From Rhipidocladum racemiflorum (taxonomy: Eukaryota > Streptophyta > Magnoliopsida > Poales > Poaceae), in contig CM070583.1 in NCBI GenBank assembly GCA_036346355.1, positions 3,100,001 through 3,164,000 on the forward strand: a stretch of 64,000 nucleotides of DNA. Reading direction: 5' to 3'. Below, piece by piece: positions 56,261 through 64,000 of this stretch (position 1 is its first letter; every line of letters starts with the position of its first letter). The notes below the pieces were generated by a model. It was given only the letters and a program-made list of their open reading frames with translations. It was not told the DNA's origin and did no database searches. Both the position numbers and the translations under genes were made by a program.

Positions 56261-59200
56261 TTAAACATTGGGAGGTGGCCAGATCTTCCCGAAGAGCTCC
56301 TCCACACGGCGTGCTTGGTTCACATATCCCTCCAAACCAGAAGCAAGTAGTTCTTCAGCAGCTGGCCCCATCGCTGCTGATAGACTCAGTTGGTCCCACT
56401 TCACAAGCTGCATCAATGATCATAGGAAGTGCGAACAATCAGTGCACAAGTACCAGATCAGAACCACAAGATGACCAGTTCTTGTCTCTCCTTCTGTTTT
56501 CTTTTGTCTTCATCAAGGTTATCGATGATTTTATCATTTAGTTCTAGCAATTTTAGAAACAATTTCGATTGCAGGAGGTTCAGCCCATTGTTGAATCACG
56601 ATTATGCCTGCTATAAGCCTCAACATGACTTCTTTTTTTTCTGAAAGGGTGATATATTAAAGGACCCAACTTCCAAACTCTGTTTGGCATACAAATGATT
56701 CAACAGTTTGTTTGCCTTTCTTTTAATTTATTTCTCCACTAGCTCTTTTCTCTTGTAGTGGAAATGCACATGCCAAGTGATGATATATCTATTAGAAACA
56801 TCATCACTATGACTCCTACAGCGTGTAGCTGGATGGAGTGCTAAAAGGTGGTTGTATTCTATCGCGATGGGATTTTAGTGGCATGCAGGTCCTCATCAGG
56901 GAAGTATTCATCAGCCATGGATGGAGATTTAGTAAAAGACTGAGTGCGAGTTGAGAGTTTTGCTTTTCCTTTTCGTGGATTGTTGAAACTCTGTTTTCTA
57001 GCATGTTTCTTTCAGACAGCATTTCAACTATAATTTTGTAATAATTGGTTGGCTGTGTGCATCTTAAAATGCAGAGGCCGGGAGTTAATATATTCTTCCA
57101 TTATCTAAAAAAAATTCTAAAAGCAGTGCATGGTTGTCAATCATCATAATTAATTATTTGCCAATTAACGGTTCAGGTATGTGAATTCAGCACAAGATCA
57201 AGCATAAGGGGACGAACCTCCTCTTCAGTGAAGTTGTACATCTTGCCAAGAGCAGGAGTCAACCTCAGGACATAACCATACTTCACATCAGGATCAGTGA
57301 CAGATTCTTCCAGAGACTGCAATATCTTCAGAGGTGCGATGATGTAATCAATCCTACATATAAGAAACATTAGTTCCCTACATGTTAACACCCACAACTA
57401 TCAATTCGGATATACATTCTACAAAAAAAAAGTATCAACGATTTACCCCAGAAGGCTAAAGACATCTTGCTTGTTGCGTACCGCAGCAGCCATCAACTTT
57501 GTTTTGTACCCATTTCTGTGAATGTAGGCATACACTTTCTTCACCTGCATTACAATTCAGGATTATACAGAATACTGAATCCTAGTGAAGTAGCAGAACA
57601 TGTAAGCCCAACATAAACAAGGAGAAAGTAAATTTGCCAACGCTAACTTCAGCATCTCATTGGACAGAGCTCTTGAATAAGTGTACTGCTGTTTATTCCT
57701 AGTTCCTTAATAATTGTCACCAATTTTTCAGTTATATTAGTTTTGCTAATTACACTATAACAAGGGCATCATGTCAAACCAACACATGATGTGCTCAAAA
57801 TTGTTGATGATGAGTATCAAATGGACTATTAAAATAATGTTGAATGCTAAAATCAATCCAAGTGTAGTTCAAAATTACTTGCTCACAGCTGAGTACAAGA
57901 ACTTTGAATCTTGTTTTGCATTTTAGCTGAATAGCCAGGAACCAAACAGCATGACTACTGGGAAAAGCAACACCAGGTACCAAAACTTTCCAAGTCTGTG
58001 AAGTAAATCAGCTCTTTTTCCAGATATTGGCTTATGTTGATATATTTCTCCAGAAATAGCCACAAAAAATGTATTCTAGAAGAAAAAAACAGCCACAAGA
58101 TTAAATAGTAACTGATGCTAACCAAAGCAAGTCCTGCATCTTCTCCCTTCTTCAAAGCTTCATCTATCTCTGGGTCACCAGAGTGATTCCTTGCCCAATC
58201 CTGCATAATGTGTGATCAGCGTAACATTTTCATTTTAGCATGAGGCTGTGAAAACAGAAGACATGATGAATTTACCCGAATGCGTCCCACAAATATTTGT
58301 ACAACAGACGCACCAGCTTGCGCTGCAGCTGCTGCTTGTACAAAACTGAAGAAGATTGATCAGCCACAAAAAAAGGGGTGCACATAAGGTCTCAGTTATT
58401 AGCTGCTATGTCACAGTTCCATATCCAGTGTAGAAAGAAAGCTCTATACAACATTACCAACTTATGTAAATCGCAAGACCAAGTGGGTGCACCTATAAGA
58501 CTGCATGTCCTTTAGTGGTCAACTTGCTCTTCCCAAAACTAGTAAGGCCTATTGAGTAATTATAATTCACAAGATAGATTCAACTGAAAACCTCTCCTTG
58601 CGCTAACACAAAAGTACAGTATGTACTTATGTTGCCGACACGCAAAAAGTGACACATGAAAATAAGCAATAATCTTGATTAGCCCCGTTCAAATTTTATA
58701 AGTATTGCCACGCTTAAAGAAATGGAGGCAGTTTTCCTGCCCCACTTCAAAAAAAATAAGAGTTGTCAAGCACCCAAGCATTGCAACATTAAACAAATGG
58801 GGAAAAAAAAGCATCCATACAGTTCCCCACTACAAAGCAATAGGGTTGGAACCAAATGAAGCAAAATATAAGGTATTAGGTATGTACCTGTAAACAAACG
58901 TTAAATGTGTTTGAATTCCTTCAGATTCAAGCAACCTTGAGGCCTCTATACCCTAGTTGTAAACAAGTTAACGACAAAGATGTATAAAAACAGAAGGTAC
59001 CAGCCAGGCAGTACTTACTGATCAATGCATTGCATGCTTACTTGCGATGTAGCAGGAATTTTGAATAACAGACGTTCTGATGAGACATCATGTTTGTTGT
59101 ATAGGTCCAACAGTTCGTGCACCTAAACATGAACATATCAAATACTTTTCATCAAACTGTGACTGCAGAGCACAGAGGCTTTTCTCAAAGGATATCTGAC

Positions 59201-60962
59201 AGCTAACATCATGCATGCTTTAGTCACAAGCATCTGCCAGACAACTAACATCATACATATCTTTAAATGCCAAAACATTAGTCACAACATCGTTGTACAT
59301 ATCCTTAATTTTCTTTCCAAGCGCCCTCCGCATGACCTTTCTTAGCACACTGTCATAAGCTTTCTTCAAGTCGATACACACCATGTGTAGATCCTTCTTT
59401 TCCTCTCTATACCTCTCCATCAACAGTCTAGCTTCTTACAAGCTTTAGCCCGTCAAAACAGATCCTAGTTTCATGACAAATTTCAAATCTACATTTAAGC
59501 ACTAAATCTATGTGATTACTTACTCATAAATTACTTCAGAATCATAATGTGATAAAAGTAAGCTACAACATAGAAGTGTTTCGCAAACATCAAAATAACT
59601 TGGCATTAGTCGAAATACTTGTGCTAGTATCCTAGAGCTGATAATGTTCCATTATTTTTCATCAATTTAGCCCCTTTACAAGTAATGTCACCATTTACCT
59701 TGAACATTGACATTGGTAACATCAAAAATTACATTTAAAAAAATTAGGGTCATACTATCACTATTATACATACATTGAAGTGACATGCTTCAGGTGCTTT
59801 ACTAGGACAACACCAAGGAAGCTAACATGCAGACATTGTTAGAAACAATTTCTCAACCACTTCATGGCAGCTCATAAATATACGTACATAACTATCAATG
59901 CAATAATGATAACAGAAGGTCCATGGAGTTGTTGATGCCACAGCTATGCATTCAGCCAAGCAATATGAACAATAAAAGAAGGAAGAAGCTCAAACCCTCT
60001 GGATAATTCCTTGGGTATCATAAGCCAACCGAGCATCTACTTCCGTCGAAACCCGTCCAGGGACCAGATGAGTCAATTCAGCTCCAACATTCGCCAGAGC
60101 CTGCCAAATTTCTTCTCAATTCAACTCCTCAGATTAGCAGCACTGGTAATATTGAAACCGAAGTGCAATATCCAAACCTTGGTAAGGAAACAGGACATCC
60201 GGTCCTCAGGCTTCTCCAATGTGTTACATTCACCATCAGCCAACGCAGTATCTATAGCACTCTACAACAATCGCACAGCCAGAACACTAATCATGTCACT
60301 CTTACAATGCAAGATTCAGTTAACATTTCAATAGCTCCTCCTCACCTTGAATTTGGTATCCGGGAGCCCCGCGATCCCAAGCAGCAGAGAGGAGCTCACC
60401 GTGGCTGCCGTCGGCGCAAACCTGCAATTAGTAGTACCATGTATCAGCTTCCAGCAACCAAAGCAAATTCAGCGGGACAAGAGCAAAGAACCAGTTATTA
60501 CTTCTCGAAATCATCGAACACGACGGTGTCCGGCACGATCTCGCTGAAGCTGGCCACTGCATCGAGCTCAGTGACCACCTCTACAACCAAACAGAAGAAA
60601 TCAAGATTCAAGAACACCACACATCATAAGAAAACGAGAGAAAAGAGAAAACCGAGACCGCTACCGCTCACAGGGGAAGAGGGGGCATTGCCAGCGGCGG
60701 CCCGCGCGGCCAGAACCGACCTCCGGAGACTAAAAGTCGCAGGCTTAGCCGACCTTGCTGGTGAACTCCACCTGCCAACCTGAAGTAGCGGTCAAGAACG
60801 GGTGAAACCAGGAAGTGGACCAAGAAACTGGGGCGAGAAGCGGCCAAATCGGGCAAATGAGCGCTCGTCGGAGAGAGGAGGCAGAGGGGAAGAGGGCGAG
60901 GGTACCTGGCGGGAGGCGGGAAGGAGGGAGGAGGAGGTAGGCGTTGAAATGTAGAGCGCCAT
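56261..60962 (-). CDS. Transaldolase, plastid-type, thirteen exons
   Basis: Exons on the minus strand: 60906-60962, 60672-60779, 60502-60578, 60346-60421, 60178-60261, 59996-60100, 59042-59122, 58888-58952, 58276-58345, 58123-58200, 57447-57544, 57218-57353, 56261-56407. All phases agree, giving 393 residues. The Ser/Arg-rich start (MALYISTPTSSSLLPAS, then SLRRSVLAARAA) suits a plastid transit peptide. The transaldolase core follows: TELDAVASFSEIVPDTVVFD, GRVSTEVDARLAYDTQG with the catalytic Asp, and LLFKIPAT with the Schiff-base Lys (about 190). Then come THLTFVYSF, QIFVGRIRDWARNHSG, KLMAAAVRNKQDVFSLLG and the C-terminal VEELFGKIWPPPNV. The enzyme moves a dihydroxyacetone unit between sedoheptulose-7-P and erythrose-4-P/glyceraldehyde-3-P (pentose phosphate pathway). 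The residue after IPAT is Ser (195), where Trp is usual. The exon 2/3 junction has an alternative. Confidence 0.93.
59221..59425 (-). mobile_element. LINE reverse-transcriptase fragment in intron 6 of the transaldolase gene
   Basis: The minus strand reads MMERYREEKKDLHMVCIDLK followed by KAYDSVLRKVMRRALGKK and IKDMYNDVVTNV. This is the start of the RT palm of a plant LINE (MERYRE.KKDLHMVFIDLEKAYD). An internal stretch usually found between ALEKK and IKDMYND is missing. Same sense as the host gene; non-functional. Confidence 0.8.
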
Positions 60963-61850
60963 GGGAGTGGGATCGTAGGAGGTGGAAGAAGAAGAGCGTA
61001 AACGATAGAATCGCACGGAGAAATTAATTAGCTCATTTTTTGGATTAATTAATTAACCCATTGTGATATGTCCATTTCGCCCTCCAACGAATTCGAAGTT
61101 TTCTCTTTCCCCTTGTACACCCCGGATCTGTACTTTGTCCATCAAGTCTTCGGAGTTTCCTCTAAAATTTGCATAAATAAAAACCTATTTTTTTTTATAA
61201 AATATGCTTACGTTAGAAAATTCACATATTTATCTTCTTTACTTGTTGGAATCTACCCCACCATCCAAGCTTACAGGACGTAATTATTGAATGTCTTGTC
61301 CATAAATACAAAGCGTATTTCATGTTTCAATGCAAATAGTGTGATGTCCCCTTTATATCCCTAATAAATATCTAGATTTAGTCTAATCATTTTTAATAAT
61401 TTATTAATATGTATACCAACATAAAATGTAGGCGGTAAACTTAGACGAATAGAACAGTATTCATCCTTAAACATCCTTGTTTATCCCACGCAGAAGTATG
61501 GCTTAGCAAAGCTCTTCAGCATATTCCAAGATGTCTTCAGTCGTCCTCTCAGGGAAACAAAAAAAAAAAAAAAACAGAACAAAACCTTCGAGTGGGTGAG
61601 AATGATTTTGTTGTAATTTTACATCGCTTCTCATTAGCCTCTTTAGGCTTGAATTTGTTAAGACTCCACACGGCATTTGGTCGCAAACAAAAGGTTAGCA
61701 GGGGTAGTTTAGTAATTAAATATTGCTTAGCGTTGGAGCCCCTTGGGCTTTGTTTATTCGGCTCCACGGCTCATGCGTCGAGGTTTCGATACCATCTAGG
61801 CTTCCGCTCGAGGGTTGGAGGATAAGGATTGCCGGCTGGACTCATGTCAT
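60963..61850. other. Transaldolase upstream region
   Basis: The first 60 bp read as a CT/AG-rich 5' UTR on the minus strand. Beyond this the DNA is AT-rich, with no gene recognised. No clear TATA box could be chosen. Confidence 0.45.
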
Positions 61851-63494
61851 CAGGGTTAGGGGTGAAAACGGAAGCTCTTTTTCGGAAACGGAAACGAAAA
61901 ATATTGGTACGAAAACGGAAACGAAAATTTTTTTATCGAAAACGGAAACGGAAACGGGAGAGCCAATTCCGACGGAAACGGAAACGAAAATTCCGTATAA
62001 GTGAAACCGGAAACAGGCTGGAAAGGGAAATGGGTTTGGCCCAAAAATGATAAGAGAATTTATATTTATTTTCGAATTAAAATAATTTCATAAATACAAA
62101 TGGTTTTATATAAAATACTAAATAGAGTTCAAAAATTCCACAAAAATTCTCAAAAATACTTTGGAATATTTTGAACCTAAAAAAAAATATTTTCAGCATA
62201 ATTTTTTTATAAATAAATTAATTTTATAAATCTAAAAAATGTAAAATAGTATTTATAAACTCCAGAAAATCCAAGATAAATCTCAAAAAATCATAAATGA
62301 ACATCGAATAATAATATATAAATTTTAGGGTGCTAAACCTTTGTAATTGGTGGAGCAATAGGATATCAATGATAATTATATGGATGAGGACATGATGACA
62401 AACTTAAGAAAAATTTTCTAGTGATATCAGTGAACATAGCACTATTCATGTGTCCACCTTAGAGGTGGAATGGGCTATATTGTTCTTGTGGTCATATATA
62501 TTGTAATTCTCTACTATGTTCTTGTGTAATTTTTCGCTTTCGTTTCCGTATCCGTTCCGTTCCGTTCTGATTTCGTTTCCGTCACTATCCGTGTCCTTAT
62601 CCGTTTCCGGGGCTTCCGATTTCGTTTCCGTTACCGGTAAAAAATGTGGAAACAAAAACGGAACAGTCATTTACCGACCGTTTCCGTACCGTTTTCATCC
62701 CTAATCAGGGTTCCACTTTTCCTTTTTGGAAAATCGGGACGAAAATCGAAAATGGAAAATCGATAAAAACCGCTCGAAAATCGTTCGAAATTCGCTCTAA
62801 ATCGAATGGTTCGAAAGTCAAACGAATTCAAAAGCTGGTCAAATTGCCGGGCGAATTTCGCGAAATTTGAACGAAATTCGTTCGAAAAGATCGAATTTCG
62901 ATCGAAATTTTCGAAAAACGGTTACAGTTGAAAAATGTCTTCAAACTTGATTTTTTTCGAAAAATATTAAAAAAATTGTAAAAAAATTATAAAAAAATCT
63001 TATAAAATCCCATTTCATCTATAAAACACTCGAGAGAAATTTCAACAATTTTTGAATTCATTTAGTGCTTTTCTAAAATCAAAAACAGCAATTAATAAAT
63101 AGGAATAGATACACTGTTAGATTTTTATAAAAAATTACATGACTCAGTTCACATAATTAAAACTTGGCACATATCAATACAAATGCAAAAATATGCATTA
63201 CTTTGACGGTTTCACCCCTAAATGATCATTTATTACTCCATTGATTTTTATAAAGCATCCATACATTTGAAGATTCGAAAATTTCAATTTTTCAACCAAT
63301 TTTCATCCTAAAGGTTACAAAACTATTAATACTTATTTTAAAGAGTTTTTAGTTAAATTTTCTCAAATTTTTAAAGTTTTTTGAATTTAAATTTGAATTT
63401 GCTCGGTTTTTCGCTCGGTATTGCATTTCGATCAGGCTCGAAATCTCAAATTTCGATCGAAATTCTCGAATTTCGATCGAAATTGCGAACCCTG
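61851..63494. mobile_element. Outer hAT-like element, interrupted near its left end by another hAT
   Basis: The left end CAGGGT (61851-61856) continues after the inner element at 62712 (TCCACTTTTCC). The right end is GCGAACCCTG at 63485-63494. The terminal repeat is CAGGGTTC. The exact 8-bp duplication CATGTCAT lies at 61843-61850 and 63495-63502. Subterminal words CGAAAATCG/TTCGATCGAAATT are dense at both ends; the centre is AT-rich. No transposase. Confidence 0.85.
61857..62703. mobile_element. Inner non-autonomous hAT element (847 bp)
   Basis: Ends TAGGGGTGAAAACGG and (complement of the right end) TAGGGATGAAAACGG. The exact 8-bp duplication ATCAGGGT lies at 61849-61856 and 62704-62711. 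Both ends are filled with GGAAACGGAAACG words and the complement (CGTTTCCG). No ORF. Confidence 0.93.
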
Positions 63495-63502
63495 CATGTC
63501 AT

Positions 63503-64000
63503 TCGGTCATAGATTATATACTTTATTACAATCCAGAGGTTTCGAGTTTTCTCAGGGCGTTCATGTCGCTTTCTTTGTTGAGTGGTCCTTGATGAAATTC
63601 GATATTTGTCGTCGACGTGTCCGCCGCTCGCTTCGCTATCCGCGTGTGCTTCTCTTTTTTCCTCAGGGCATTCATTGTTCCGATGGTTACTTATGATTGT
63701 TAATTTGGTAAGTATTTTCTTTGCTATTAAACTTGGTAAGATTCTCTTTTTTTTTTTAGTTTTCTAGTTCATTTTTTTTTGTCTATCTTTAACCAAAATA
63801 TTGGTAGGCAATTTGATGACCAAATTTTAGTAATAGTACCAAATTTTAGTAAAGTTTAGTGGGGGTAGATTTGTCATCAAACCAAACATGCTTTTAGTTT
63901 TTGCTTCATTTATTTCCTTTTGAATACATGGTCAAATTTGAGGACAATTGGACTAACATATGGATGTGAAAAATTTTAGAATCACTTGTGTTAATACTAG
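63503..64000. other. Intergenic DNA, MITE-like fragment
   Basis: CCAAAATATTGGTAGG and repeated ACCAAATTTTAGTAA words near 63795-63890 resemble a MITE end. No gene seen. Confidence 0.4.

Overview
This is a window of plant nuclear DNA from a grass, most probably rice (Oryza) or a close relative. The evidence is: intron-containing genes with GC-rich 5' ends, a plant tRNA-Arg(TCT) gene, a single-exon DYW-type PPR gene, and a dense load of grass-type transposable elements (Ty3/gypsy with very long LTRs, Ty1/copia, LINEs with 3' poly(A), Stowaway/Tourist/hAT/Mutator-type MITEs and a short Helitron-like family). The species assignment is inference, because no database search was possible.

Layout. 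1-4.1 kb: the 3' end of a chromodomain Ty3/gypsy element and its roughly 3.5 kb LTR. 4.1-12.4 kb: repeat-rich DNA with a TE made of inverted-repeat modules (about 5.4-8.4 kb), followed by the last three exons of an unrecognised gene (11.0-11.7 kb). 12.4-13.6 kb: a seven-unit minisatellite abutting a tRNA-Arg gene. 14-18.4 kb: Helitron-like copies and microsatellites, then a transcript-like locus without a convincing ORF. 19.6-22.4 kb: a complete six-exon XS/XH-domain gene (SGS3/IDN2/FDM family, RNA-directed DNA methylation). 23.4-33.9 kb: LINE, hAT, LTR and gene remnants. 34.2-36.0 kb: an intact DYW-class PPR gene. 36.1-38.5 kb: a second copy of the inverted-repeat-module TE, a MITE, and a LINE tail with a perfect 15-bp target-site duplication. 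39.0-45.2 kb (minus strand): a nine-exon SKU5-similar (SKS) gene. 45.6-50.3 kb: a nearly intact Ty1/copia element with identical LTRs and one frameshift. 52.2-55.7 kb: a decayed copia-type element. 56.3-61.0 kb (minus strand): a thirteen-exon plastid-type transaldolase gene. 61.85-63.5 kb: a hAT element with a second hAT inserted six bases inside its end.

The host genes do not form a pathway or operon; they are ordinary independent plant genes: RNA-directed DNA methylation (XS/XH), organellar RNA editing (PPR-DYW), cell-wall/apoplast growth (SKS) and the pentose phosphate pathway (transaldolase). The most informative biology is in the transposons, whose target-site duplications allow the order of several insertions to be read. 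I see no CRISPR, bacterial or viral system. The best candidates for something undescribed are the inverted-repeat-module TE family (two copies) and the seven-member Helitron-like family that often abuts TA microsatellites.

Exon coordinates for the three spliced genes were deduced by eye from GT/AG sites, reading-frame continuity and family conservation. They need transcript support.
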